Assembly (NCBI GenBank): GCA_027578915.1
Contig: JANBTT010000005.1
Coordinates: 1-64,000 of the forward strand
From: Coemansia sp. RSA 1200
Taxonomy: Eukaryota > Kickxellomycota > Kickxellomycetes > Kickxellales > Kickxellaceae
DNA length: 64,000 nucleotides
Direction of reading: 5' to 3'
The translations under genes and the position numbers were made by a program. Under the pieces are notes generated by a model. It ran no database searches and had not been told where the DNA came from. It saw only the letters and a program-made list of their open reading frames with translations. Numbering within the stretch: the first letter of the stretch is position 1; each line of letters opens with the position of its first letter. Shown piece after piece: positions 1-10,352 of the stretch.

Positions 1-2
1 AC

Positions 3-587
3 GGAACATCCACGCCTGCCAACGACAAGAACGAGTCGGATGTAGTAAACGCACAGATGAGGCATCTGGGTCGCACATCAGGAAACATGGTTCCAGTGGT
101 CAGCCAAAAGTGGTTGACTGGACATCCAAAGGGACCGGCGGCAATTTTTATGCTTAACAGTGTGTTGCAATCATTGCGCACAGGCATCATTCCAGGCAAC
201 CGAAATGCAGACAATATTGACTCCGAGCTGAGAGAGTACGAGTACATGCTTTACTTGTCCAAGAGCGTCCAGACATCTGGAATCAAAGCGGCGATGCTCA
301 CATCCTTTGGATTTGGACAGGTGGGCGGCGAGCTTCTAATTGTCCACCCGGATTACTTGTTTGCCACTCTGACGCACAATGAGTTGGAAGAGTATAACAG
401 CAAGATGGTTGCTCGAAACAACAAATCGTATCGCCACTGGCAAGACACTCTTGTTGGCAACCATTCGTTTGTGCAGGTCAAAGACAGACCGCCATTTTCG
501 CCATACATAGAGAAGCAGGTATATCTGGATCCAACGGCTCGTGTGCAACTCAATCCATTAACCGAGTCTTATGAAATTATTCTATAA
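3..587 (+). CDS. FAS2: Fatty acid synthase subunit alpha, C-terminal ketoacyl synthase part (5'-partial)
   Basis: The reading frame is open from the window edge and ends at a TAA at 585-587. It matches the end of the beta-ketoacyl synthase domain of fungal type I fatty acid synthase alpha. The stretch GTSTPANDKNES follows the first catalytic histidine, which lies just outside the window. The second catalytic histidine sits in TGHPKGPAA (codon 123-125). IIPGNRNADN and LTSFGFGQVGGELLIVHPDY are also family signatures. The domain performs the condensation step of cytosolic fatty acid elongation. In yeast Fas2 a phosphopantetheinyl transferase domain of roughly 130 residues follows; here translation stops a few residues after YLDPTARV, and no such domain is visible downstream. 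Family assignment is very secure. Whether the gene is an alpha subunit or a fused single-chain synthase cannot be seen. Confidence 0.93.
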   Translation, partial: GTSTPANDKNESDVVNAQMRHLGRTSGNMVPVVSQKWLTGHPKGPAAIFMLNSVLQSLRTGIIPGNRNADNIDSELREYEYMLYLSKSVQTSGIKAAMLTSFGFGQVGGELLIVHPDYLFATLTHNELEEYNSKMVARNNKSYRHWQDTLVGNHSFVQVKDRPPFSPYIEKQVYLDPTARVQLNPLTESYEIIL

Positions 588-1442
588 ACTATTTTGGGGG
601 TGGGGGCTTATATTTGTTTGGTTTAATTAAACAGCATGAACAATGTAGTGCCTATGAAACAGAACCACAAACCGTAGTTACCAAGTGGCTGCCCCAGAAA
701 ATGCATCTTGCACAGAGAAAACTTGCGCTCGGTGTAAAGTTCGGGGTTCAAGCTTCCGCCAGATCATCAATGGCTTGCGGGAAATAGCCAGATTTCCGAA
801 CGTTTTAGGCGCAACACGCTTGCTTCTTTTAATTATTATTATTGGTTTTCTTTGTTATCGTTCGTCATTTTAACTATCTGAAACATGTTTAGCACTAGCT
901 AGGGCAAGGACGACTTGTGTCACATTTCTAATTTCCGGGACTGTGAGCTTACATAGAGTGAGCATTGCTGAAATCGAAAATAAAGATCATTGCAACCTAT
1001 GTATACCACTTAACTACCACATCTATTGTTTATGGCCCAGTTAGATCTGAGCCCAGTGGTGTCATCGGTGGAGAACTATTATCGACGATGAACAAAGAGA
1101 ACCACCACTTTGTTTTTGATTTGTAAGCAGTCACTTTTTCGACAACAGTAATGATGAAATTTTTCGATTGGGTTTTTCATCTTTACGGAGTTCGGAAGAA
1201 AACAAATTTTCTGTATGAACCTTCTTTTATAAAAAAAAATAACTAGCCTATTAGTAATCCTCTTAGAGAAGGATTGCAAGTCTCGCGATATATAAACCCA
1301 CACGCTCCTCCTGCTTCAGTCAGATTCATCGCTGCTTCTCATCTTTATAATTATTTACTCCTTTTTTCTCCCTCATCTTAAGCGTACCTAATTTTTTTTA
1401 TTTCAAACGAGAAAAGTTACCCTAGATTTATTAGTAACAGCT
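588..1442. promoter_or_regulatory. Intergenic region; 3' end of FAS2 and promoter of first OYE gene
   Basis: No convincing gene is present: the open frames are short and match nothing I recognise. In particular there is no phosphopantetheinyl transferase-like sequence. A TATA-like element lies at 1289-1296, about 150 bases before the ATG of the oxidoreductase at 1443. The stretch between them is pyrimidine-rich, as expected for a fungal leader. Confidence 0.6.
1289..1296 (+). promoter_or_regulatory. TATA-like box of first OYE gene
   Basis: TATATAAA followed by a CT-rich stretch, 147 bases before the ATG at 1443. The second OYE copy has a TATAAA at a similar distance (125 bases) from its ATG at 3008. 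Confidence 0.5.
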
Positions 1443-2693
1443 ATGACTATTATTGACGTGCATAACTTCTTCCAGGAGCAGAAAGGCCTTGGTCCGGGTG
1501 CTGCTGTTCAACCAACAGCTTCTGAGATTAAGCAGGGCTTCACCACGATTACAAGCAACCCCGATCCTCTTCCCAAGCTGTTCCAGCCGCTGAATATTCG
1601 CGGTCTAACGCTAAAGAACCGTGCTGTTGTCAGCCCCATGTGCATGTACTCGGGAACAGACGGGTTTGCCAACGATTTCCATCTGGCGCACATTGGCCAG
1701 TATGCCCTGCGCGGCCTTGGTCTGATTATCATGGAGGCAACCGGCGTTGTTCCCGAGGGCCGTATCTCTCCCAACTGTCTGGGACTCTGGAAGGACGAGC
1801 ACATTGAAAAGCTTACACAGATTGTAAACCTGGCGCATGCAAATAAAGCAGCAATTGGAATCCAGCTAGCACACGCCGGACGCAAGTCGAGCACTACAGC
1901 ACTTTGGCTGATAAAGGAACGGGGTTCAAACGCCGATGCTCAGAATGGGGGATGGCCCGATAACGTGGTTGGTCCTTCAGCAGTCCCTTACAACAATGGA
2001 TCGTGGACTCCCAAGGAGCTGAGCATCGGAGAAATTAAAAATATTCAGCAGTCGTTTGCGGATGCAGCAGTGCGTGCAGACAAGGCCGGGTTTGATGTCG
2101 TTGAACTTCATGGTGCTCATGGATATTTGCTTCATGAGTTTCTGTCGCCAATCTCCAACAAGCGCACTGATGAATATGGTGGCTCCTTTGAGAATCGCGC
2201 ACGCATGGTAGTAGAAACCGCGCGTGCTGTTCGCAAGGTGTGGCCCAAGGAGAAGCCGCTCTTTGTGCGCTTGTCAATTACCGATTGGGTGGAGCCAAGC
2301 GATGAGGTTCCAACTGGCGGATGGACCGAAGAAGAAAGCATTGAGCTTGCCAAGCTTCTAGTCAAGGAGGGTGTCGATTTGATCGACTGCTCAACCAGCG
2401 GCAGTAGTCCAAAGCAACAGATTCCTCTGTCTCCAGGATACCAAATTCCATTTGCAACGGCCATCAAGAAGAATGTCCCTGGAATACTTTCGGGCGCTGT
2501 TGGTCTTATAACCGAGGCTAAGCAAGCAAACGATGCTGTCGAAGGAGGCAAGGCAGATCTTGTATTCCTTGGACGTGTTTTATTGCGCAATCCAAACTTT
2601 GTCCTCGACGCTGCGACTCAACTTGGCGTGTTTCCACAATATCCGCATCAATATGAAAGGGGTCGCAACAAGTCAACACTCACCTTTGTCTAA
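1443..2693 (+). CDS. NADH:flavin oxidoreductase, old yellow enzyme family (YqjM-like), copy 1
   Basis: This 416-residue protein is an FMN-dependent ene-reductase of the YqjM/NamA-like class, which reduces activated C=C bonds with NAD(P)H. The flavin-modulating cysteine and tyrosine are in SPMCMYSG (C67, Y69). The substrate-binding histidine pair is in ELHGAHGYLLHEFLSP (H223, H226). QLAHAGRK, NKRTDEYGGSFENR and DLVFLGRVLLRNP are family hallmarks. Length fits the family plus a 40-residue N-terminal extension that is shared with the neighbouring copy. No signal peptide or peroxisomal tail is seen, so a cytosolic enzyme is inferred. The start is an ATG with upstream stops. It is followed head-to-tail by a close paralogue, making a tandem duplication. 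The physiological substrate cannot be read from sequence. Confidence 0.93.
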   Translation: MTIIDVHNFFQEQKGLGPGAAVQPTASEIKQGFTTITSNPDPLPKLFQPLNIRGLTLKNRAVVSPMCMYSGTDGFANDFHLAHIGQYALRGLGLIIMEATGVVPEGRISPNCLGLWKDEHIEKLTQIVNLAHANKAAIGIQLAHAGRKSSTTALWLIKERGSNADAQNGGWPDNVVGPSAVPYNNGSWTPKELSIGEIKNIQQSFADAAVRADKAGFDVVELHGAHGYLLHEFLSPISNKRTDEYGGSFENRARMVVETARAVRKVWPKEKPLFVRLSITDWVEPSDEVPTGGWTEEESIELAKLLVKEGVDLIDCSTSGSSPKQQIPLSPGYQIPFATAIKKNVPGILSGAVGLITEAKQANDAVEGGKADLVFLGRVLLRNPNFVLDAATQLGVFPQYPHQYERGRNKSTLTFV

Positions 2694-2877
2694 GGAATCC
2701 ATTGTAAGCTAATTTCTTTGTGTTGAAATGCAAGGGTGTCGCTTCCAATTTCAGCTTCCGAATATCATATGAACGGTTTTTCTACAATTATTATAAATTC
2801 ATGAGACCACCTATTTTTAATCTATTTAAGTATCGCTGGACATTGTACGCTACGGAGATATGGATATATTTTAGACA

Positions 2878-2883
2878 TATAAA
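2878..2883 (+). promoter_or_regulatory. TATA box of second OYE gene
   Basis: TATAAA 44 bases before the first in-frame ATG (2927) and 125 bases before the conserved ATG (3008). By analogy with copy 1, the spacing favours 3008, but a start site about 30 bases downstream of the box would include both. Confidence 0.5.
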
Positions 2884-2926
2884 TTGATCTGCCTTTTTCT
2901 TTCACACTCAAAATTTATTGATTTCA

Positions 2927-4243
2927 ATGGCCGCTGCACTTTTATTTTTCTTTGTTCTTACGCTTTTCTGTTTGACAAGCCAGGATTTTAGTATTATTAA
3001 AGCAAAAATGAATGTTAATAATCCACACAACTTTTATCATGACCAAAAGGGGCTTGGACCGGGGTCAGCAATCCAGCCATCAGCGTCTGTAATTAAACAG
3101 AGCTCCAGTGCTCTTGCAAGCAATCCCATTCTGCTTCCTAAAATGTTCCAGCCGCTGAGGATTCGTGAAGTGAATCTCAAGAATCGGATTGCCTTAAGCC
3201 CGCTGTGCATGTACTCATCAACAGATGGGTTTGCAACCGACTTCCACATAGCACATGTTGGTCAATATGCCATGCGCGGCGTTGGCCTTGTTATCATGGA
3301 GGCCACTGCTGTTCATCCCCAAGGTCGTATCACTCCTAACTGCCTAGGGATCTGGAAGGACGAGCACATTGAGAAGCTTAAGCAAGTTGTAAACTTTGCT
3401 CATGCAAACAAGGCGGCTGTTGGAATTCAGCTAGTACACGCTGGACGCAAGGCTAGTGCTACAGCTTCATGGTTAAGAGAGACACATGGTGTATACTCTA
3501 ATGCCAAGGATGGAGGATGGCCCGATAAGGTAGTCGGTCCTTCAGCAGTTCCTTATGACAACACATCATGGACACCCAAGGAGCTAAGTGTTGAAGAGAT
3601 TAAGAACATTCAGCAGTCGTTTGTTGCTTCTGCTGTGCGTGCAGACAAGGCTGGATTCGATGTCGTTGAACTTCATGCAGCTCATGGGTACTTGCTTCAT
3701 CAGTTTCTATCGCCTATTTCCAACAAGCGCACCGATGAGTATGGTGGCTCCTTTGAGAACCGCACACGGATGGTAGTAGAAACCGCGCGTGCCGTTCGCA
3801 AGGTGTGGCCCAAGGAGAAGCCGCTCTTTGTGCGCTTTTCGGTCACGGACTGGGTTGAACCAAGCGACGAGATTCCAACTGGCGGATGGACCGAAGATGA
3901 AAGCATTGAGCTTGCCAGGCTTCTAACCAAGGAAGACGTTGATCTGATTGACTGTTCCACTGGAGGTCTGACTCCCAAGCAAAAGCTTCCACCGTTGGTT
4001 CCCGGGTACCAGGTTCCGTTTGCAACGGCCATCAAGGAGAATGTTCCAGGAATGCTTTCGGGCGCTGTTGGTCTTATAACCGAGGCTGAGCAAGCAAACG
4101 GTATTCTTGAGGAAGAAAAGGCAGACCTTGTCTTCCTTGGGCGTATACTGGTGCGCAATCCAAACTTTGTCCTTGACTCTGCAGCCCAACTTGGTGTGTA
4201 TGCGCAGCACGCACACCAATACAATAGTTGTCGAAAGGATTGA
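2927..4243 (+). CDS. NADH:flavin oxidoreductase, old yellow enzyme family (YqjM-like), copy 2
   Basis: Tandem paralogue of the gene at 1443. It has the same catalytic pattern: SPLCMYSS with C67 and Y69 (counted from the ATG at 3008), and the paired histidines in ELHAAHGYLLHQFLSP. Two in-frame starts exist. The ATG at 3008 aligns with the start of copy 1 and gives 411 residues. The ATG at 2927 adds 27 residues with a very hydrophobic stretch (MAAALLFFFVLTLFCL) that could act as a signal anchor. That stretch is T-rich DNA and may simply be leader sequence. I list the longer form as the outer limit and favour 3008 as the main start. Nucleotide identity to copy 1 is patchy, with short nearly identical blocks. 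The gene converges on SR140 with about 100 bases between stops. Confidence 0.9.
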   Translation: MAAALLFFFVLTLFCLTSQDFSIIKAKMNVNNPHNFYHDQKGLGPGSAIQPSASVIKQSSSALASNPILLPKMFQPLRIREVNLKNRIALSPLCMYSSTDGFATDFHIAHVGQYAMRGVGLVIMEATAVHPQGRITPNCLGIWKDEHIEKLKQVVNFAHANKAAVGIQLVHAGRKASATASWLRETHGVYSNAKDGGWPDKVVGPSAVPYDNTSWTPKELSVEEIKNIQQSFVASAVRADKAGFDVVELHAAHGYLLHQFLSPISNKRTDEYGGSFENRTRMVVETARAVRKVWPKEKPLFVRFSVTDWVEPSDEIPTGGWTEDESIELARLLTKEDVDLIDCSTGGLTPKQKLPPLVPGYQVPFATAIKENVPGMLSGAVGLITEAEQANGILEEEKADLVFLGRILVRNPNFVLDSAAQLGVYAQHAHQYNSCRKD

Positions 4244-4349
4244 AATCTGACCAGCTCAAGGTGGAAGAGACTTTGCTTGCGCTCATAAAAGCTTCAATTT
4301 CACCTTGCGAGATGCATATCAACAACATAGCTTTTTTACTCTTTAGTTT

Positions 4350-6270
4350 CTATAAAAACATATAAGCCAACTTATGAATGTCCTTACTCGGAAACACCAT
4401 CCATACTTCCCATACAGCCAGAACTGCAAGCACGGTTTTGCGAAAATTCTCGGCCTTGAGTCTTGCATCAATGCTTTTGAATGTCTCGGCAAGATGCTCA
4501 AAAACCGGACATAGTTTCGCCTCAAAGGCCTGTCTCAAGCGCCACGCATTGGGCACAGGCGCCGAACAGTTGTGGAGTATATCTGAAATCAGCATCAGTT
4601 TGGCAAGCTTCTCGACAGGCAAAGGTGCTGGATCGGTCAGCGACTGGCACACAACATCAACAACATCAGATGCCGCATACGCATGGTCAATCGCAAAAAC
4701 CATGGCCTCTGCAATCACTCCACGCTGTGCCACAGCGCCCTGCTGCACCCTGCGCACACGCCGTACTAGACGATCGTGTGCCCGCTTTCCGAGCTTGTCA
4801 CGCTGGTGGTCGCCATGGGCACGCTCTGCTTGCTCTTCTGCCTCGCTAGACACTGTATCAACACCATCGGCGTCCAACCCACCCAAATCAACAGCCTTTA
4901 CATGCTCAGAAACCCCAGGTGGTACCCAGACTGGACCCTTGTCGTGCATGAAAAACATCTGGTCGCGCCACTTGTGCTTTGTGTCGCCATTCAGGAGCGA
5001 GTACATGCGCCATCGGTAGTACACATGCTCAGGCAGCTCGTAGTCTGTCAGGAAAGCAAAGCGTGGGTCGTCTGCCCTGCGTGAAATCAGAAGAAGCTCA
5101 AAAGTTGGGCCATGAGTAATAACATGCTCCACAGTCCAATGGATCAACCGAACTAGACGGTGGTCCAGCGGTGTCTCCACGTGCACCTCCGGAATGTTGT
5201 CATCGTTTCTGGCATTCGTCGGCATTCTTGCATTGAAAGGATGGCCTGTGGATGGGATCCGTTGTGGATTCTCAGCATCCAGCACAAATACAGGCTTCTC
5301 TGGCAGAGGAACACGTTTACCCCAACAAACCCGCAAAGCAAGCCCATTAAGCTTCTGGCCATCCATATCGCTTAGTGCAGATGCAGCAGCCTCACGATCC
5401 ATAAAACTAACAAACCCGGTATTACGTTGTCTGGCAAACTCTTCCGAAGTTCGTGGCCACATTATCTTTGCGCTAGCAATGGGCCCAAACCTCGCAAAAG
5501 CCAGACAAAGCGCGTGCTCGTCTACATCTATGTGAATGTTTGTGATATACAGATTGGTGGTTTCGCCATCGTCGATACCCATGCCATGCGCTGGCTGTCT
5601 AGGTAGACCCTTCTTTATAAGCAAAGAACCATCTTCAGGCACAGAAGCAGAACTAGCATGGGTGTGACGATCCTGTCGCTTCGTTTTGCGAAGCTGTTGT
5701 TTCAGTCCCCTCTTCTCCTGACCGCGCTTGAGCTCTTCCAGAAACAAGTCAAGATTGCGCTTTTTCTTATTACTGCCAGTGCGAGTACCATCCACTAGAG
5801 CATCGCTGCTGTAATCCACGGAAGGCTCTGTAGTGCTGTCGCTATGACCCTTTGTCCTTAGCCCACTGTGTAGCTGCTGTTTCCCCTTGTTGTTCTCCAG
5901 GCCAGTGTCACCCCTATCAATGAAGTCGTCGTCTGCCGTAAATAAGGACGACAGCTCTGCTGTTTCCTCGAGCTTCTGGGTGCTGGCATTTTCATCGGCA
6001 TCGCTAGCATCAAACACATTTTTCACTGACTAGAGTGTCTGGATGTATAAAAATAACAACTCAATTAGCTGAATGCGAGTCAAGAAAGAGTCAGTCATCC
6101 ATAAATTTGCTACTCGTCTTCAACCTTTGTCAAAAATATAGCTTTAGAATGTTCTAACTGCTGTAGGGGCGAGCTATTGTTACCTGCTGTGTCGATTTTG
6201 AATCGGCTGGAACCAGTTTCTTGGACCCGAGACCAAGCAAAAGTGGTTTTCCGCTCTTGCGCTTCTGCAT
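4350..6270 (-). CDS. U2 snRNP-associated SURP protein (SR140 / U2SURP-like)
   Basis: Two exons are inferred: 6270-6184 (29 codons, start MQKRKSGKPLLLGLGSKK) and 6029-4350. They are joined across a phase-0 GT-AG intron (6183-6030, GTAACA...CTCTAG), giving 588 residues. Domains in order: an RRM (about 185-272, with NLYITNIHI and NTGFVSFM), a SURP/SWAP module (about 319-375, ending HVYYRWRMYSLL), and a CTD-interacting domain (about 442-583, with LMLISDILHNCSAP). This order is that of human SR140, which associates with the 17S U2 snRNP in pre-mRNA splicing. The arginine-rich tail of the animal protein is missing, since translation ends just after the CID. The large exon has no usable ATG at its start, which is why exon 1 is needed. 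MAK21 lies head-to-tail upstream, 143 bases away. Confidence 0.9.
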
Positions 6271-6413
6271 TTTATGTATGAAGAAAGTACAAAAATAGAA
6301 TTGAATATTGTATTGAAAAAAGAGAAAAGGGAAAATATGAATCAAAAGGGCTGGAGCGATGAAATAAGGGTAAAAAAACTGCATTTTTCATTCAATCAAA
6401 AATTAGTAAAGAC

Positions 6414-9400
6414 TCAGGAAAGTCCTTCGTCGTTGTCGATCAAATGTGCATAGTCATCGAACGAACCAAATAGAGGCAACCGCTCACTCTTCTTGCGCTT
6501 TGACGACTTCTCCTCCTTCTTGCCACTGTCAGCGGTATCAGGGCTGCTCTTGCGCTTGGATCCTGCTTTCGTGTTGGAGTCGCTGTCGTTATCGGAGAGA
6601 TTCTCGTCGCTTATCTCATCGTCAAAGCCAGGGAACGCATCGGCATCATCACTTTCATCTGAATCGTCAGCACCATCGCTCTCATCGCCATTGGAATCAT
6701 CCTCTAGATCGCTGTCATCCTCACCCAGCGCATCCAGAAGATCTTCATCATCCTCATCCTCCTCCTCAGCATCATCATCGCCACCAGCCTTAGGCATCGA
6801 CCCGGTCATGGCCTTCCAGATCTCATCCTCATCAACGTCATCGTCATCGCCATGCTTAACTGCGGCAGCAAAACCAGTGCTGTCGTCAGCAAAGTCGACA
6901 CCTTCGTCACCGCTGTCCACATCCTCGTCGCTTCCATCCTTGTTCTTTTTCTTACCCTTCTTGCTTCTCTTGCCCATGCGCTCCTTCTTCGTAGCAAAGA
7001 ACTGATGGAAGAACTGCTCTTCTGGAGGAACATCGGATTTGCGCAGACCAGCCATCTTCTCGGACGTGAAATCAATGCCTCCAACAACCCCTCCAACGCG
7101 CTTTGACGCAATAAGATAGTTACCAGCAGCAATGCGTGTGCTTCCAGGTCCTGTCTCCATGTCAGGGCCATCCTGGTATATAAAAGGCTGCATGATGGAA
7201 TGGCCGCGAAGACCAGTAAACTTTTTAATAGCCACATCTCCATCTTCATTATCATCAGCGTCGACAGAGCCATCGGCACCAGCCTTGGGCTTGCGGAAGA
7301 CAAAACGGTCGAGAAAGTGTGCAAGCGAATGATTGTGCAAATTACTGATTGCTGAAACCTGCTTGCCATCGATAATCTGCTTCATCGAGTGCGTCACCGA
7401 GGGATGGAAATGGTGGACAAGCATGACGGCCTCCCACAGACAACTATCATCGGCATGAGTGAACTTTGGATCGCGCTTAAGCGGATCATACCGCGACTTC
7501 GATTGGTCCTGTTGCTTCTGAACACCATTTCCGGCATCTTCGTCGTCGGAAGGATCCTTGGCATCAACAATCTTCTCCTCGTCATCGTTGTCCTCGGGCT
7601 GAGTCAGCATCAAGTATGTCCTCGGTTGCAGGCTGAGAATCTGAGAAACAAGGAACAATGCGCCACACGCAAAGTCCGGCTGCGTGTGCAGGCACGCTTG
7701 CAGGATGCGCTTGACAAAAGACATGACTCTTGGAATGTTGTCGTCGGTCTTGAGTGCACGGAAGAGAATGTTCAGATACATTGCCTTTTTGGAAGTGCTG
7801 TCAATGCGCGGGTCAAGGAGCGAGTCGTAGAGAGTGCGGTAGAAGCGGTCGGCAATCGCCGGGCGAATGCGCATAATCTGGTGCAAAAGCACAAGCGACT
7901 GGACAACCGTGTTAAAGTTTCCAGCATGAGCGATCTGGAAAACAGCTCCGACGTGCTTGTCCATCGCCTCGTCCTCCATCTTGGAAAACGGCAGTGCACG
8001 GTTCAGCCCAGTGAGGATCGCCGCAAGCATCTTATTGTCGGTGGCCTTTTCTTCGTCGTCGCGCTTCTTGTCGGCCTCCTGCTTGGCCTTCTTCAGCGCC
8101 TTTTGCCCAATATACACTTTTTTCTTGTGGTCGGGTTTCTTGTTGACACCCTTGCTATCGGGTTTTGGCTCCTCATCCCCCTCTTTGTCCTCGTCCATTG
8201 CTTGAGTGAGCTTCAGAAGCTTCTTGAAAAAGACAAAATACACCTCAAGCAGGAGATTTGCCGTCTGCACGTCCTTTGACGAAAGAATGACCTGGTTCAG
8301 AGTGATCATCGTGTAGTACTGAGCACGCTCATTAGTCGACGACTTTGTCAAAAGCAGCTCCTGGATAGTCTTGACAACAACAAACTTCATATTCGGGTGC
8401 ACATTAAGCAGTTTTAGGATCAGGTACGACGCCTTTGCCGCCAGCTGGCGCTCCTTGTCTCCAAGCTTGTTCACGAGCAAGCGGAGCAGGTTCTGCTCTT
8501 GCTCAGGCTTTTGCTCCAGAAGCTCTTCAAAGTAAGAAACCATGCTCTGCCGCGTATGTACAACCGGATCGTAAGCAAGCGACTCCATGCTCTGGATCAG
8601 ATCAAAGTAGTACCGCTTGAGCTTGTCCTCGAAGGCCCAGAGAATCCAGTGCATATTTGTTATATCCTTGGCGTTCAGTGGCTGGTCAGCAAAGTATTTG
8701 AGCTTGCGATCTGCCGGCAGCAGATTTATGCACATAAGGTCCTTGACGCTTCCAACAGCAAGCAGAGCCTCGCGACGGTTCTTCTTTCCAACCATCTGCA
8801 TCAAATGCCCAAGGGATTTGAGATTGTGCACAGGACTCTCTTGCACAATAAGCGTCAACGCTGACACACGATCAGTCAACGTACCAGACGACAGAATATT
8901 GGAGACAAACGAGCGATCTGCTGTCGATAGTGATTTTTGTGCAATTCCCTTCTTCTCATACAGGTCGTTTTCGCTGTTCAGCAAGTACTCGGCAAACTCT
9001 AGCTTTTGCAAAACCTCCTCTTCACTGAGTCGCTCAGCTTCTGCGTCCACCTCTACAGGCCTTAAGCTAATCGAGAACCACTGCCGGATTGGCTGAACCG
9101 TCAATCTGCCAGCCTTCGACACAGGTAATGCATCCTTGGCTGACTTTATCTTGAATCCAGGAATCTCTGGAGTCTTTTCAATATCTTTATCGTTATCGGT
9201 ATTCCCCGGCTTGCTCTCAAGTTTTGCCTCTTTCTTTGGTTTGGCGTCTGTCTTCTCCTTCTTCTTTACACTTGACTCCTTCTCCTTTACGCCATCCGCC
9301 TTTTCAGCTTTGGCCCTTTTTGTACTCTTCTTGCTATCCTTGGATTTGGTCCTTGGTTCGTCGCTGCTCTGTTTGCTATGGTCGAAAGCCTTCTCCTTAT

Positions 9401-9839
9401 CCAGGCTGTCAACGATGTTGGCAATGCTGGTGGATAGTCCAAGCGACTTTGCGAACGCAGAAAGATCGTTCTGCAACGCAGCCTTATCTATTTTCTTGGA
9501 CTTTTCAGCTTTCCCTGGCTTGTCTGTATCAATGTCCTGCAACATGGTGAGGTCCTCCATGTCGCCGCCAAGCTTCTGAATCTCATCCCACAGCTCGTTG
9601 GACTTGCTGCTGTCTGTTTTTGCGCCCTTGGCTTTTTTCTAAAGAAAAAATATAAATTACACATGAAAGTTCTTGTTAGTAATTGAGTATACGGCTATAT
9701 TCACGGCGTGTGTCCTGCTCTTTTCAACCTCTGTGTAAAAGGGAGCCGAGTTTTTTGTTGATCTGGTGCTTACTTTGGCATCTGCCAGTACTGTGGCGGA
9801 GGCACTCGCTGCTCCTGTCTTGCTGTTTTTCCTCGCCAT
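6414..9839 (-). CDS. MAK21: Ribosome biogenesis protein MAK21/NOC1 (CBF/Mak21 family)
   Basis: Exons 9839-9774 (22 codons) and 9638-6414 are joined by a phase-0 intron (9773-9639, GTAAGC...CTTTAG), giving 1096 residues. The join restores the conserved N-terminal segment LWDEIQKLGGDMEDLTML. The middle is an armadillo-like repeat region. The CBF/Mak21 domain lies at about 565-780 (LNRALPFSK, FACGALFLVSQIL, YDPLKRDPKFTHADD). It is followed by a basic KKGKKKNK stretch and an acidic tail of long Asp/Glu runs (about 930-1055). In yeast, Noc1 with Noc2 escorts early pre-60S particles in the nucleolus; in animals the family member is CEBPZ. The N-terminus is lysine-rich and disordered. A divergent promoter is shared with the mitochondrial uS10 gene. 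Confidence 0.93.
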
Positions 9840-10352
9840 ATCCTGGTGTTTTATGTATTAGGTATAGCTCTATAAAGTAGTAAAATATAGAGATGTTGTT
9901 TACGACAAGTAAAAGAATAGAGAGACAAGGCGAAAAGACTAACAAGCAGCATTTTGACGTCTACAAAAAGTTCAAGTTTTATGTGTGTTTTTTTGCTGTT
10001 GAATATTTTTTCTTTATTGTGTGATCAGATACGCCGATTACTCAAGATTCCTGATCAGAATTTATATCTATTCTTTAATCAGACTGTTTCTACGATCTGC
10101 GGGTTATTACGATTTTACACTATAAAGAAAAAATATTGTTTATCAGTAAATGTAGGCGCTAACAAATCAGCAGGTGAGATTGAACAACAGAATGTTTCTT
10201 TTTCCTTCTTATTTTACTTTGCTTCTTGTCTTTGTCAACGCTAGTGTTGTTTTGCTCCACATTGTTAGTGCTAAATCCAGACATAATTGGGAAAAGACTT
10301 TTGCAAATCGTGGCACAGACAGGCCGCAACGCAGTATAAAAAGTATAAAGAC
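9840..10352. promoter_or_regulatory. Divergent promoter, MAK21 / mitochondrial uS10
   Basis: This AT-rich region separates two divergent ATGs. No gene is recognised. TATA-like words occur just upstream of the uS10m start (around 10334), but they are too close to the ATG to assign with confidence. Confidence 0.5.
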
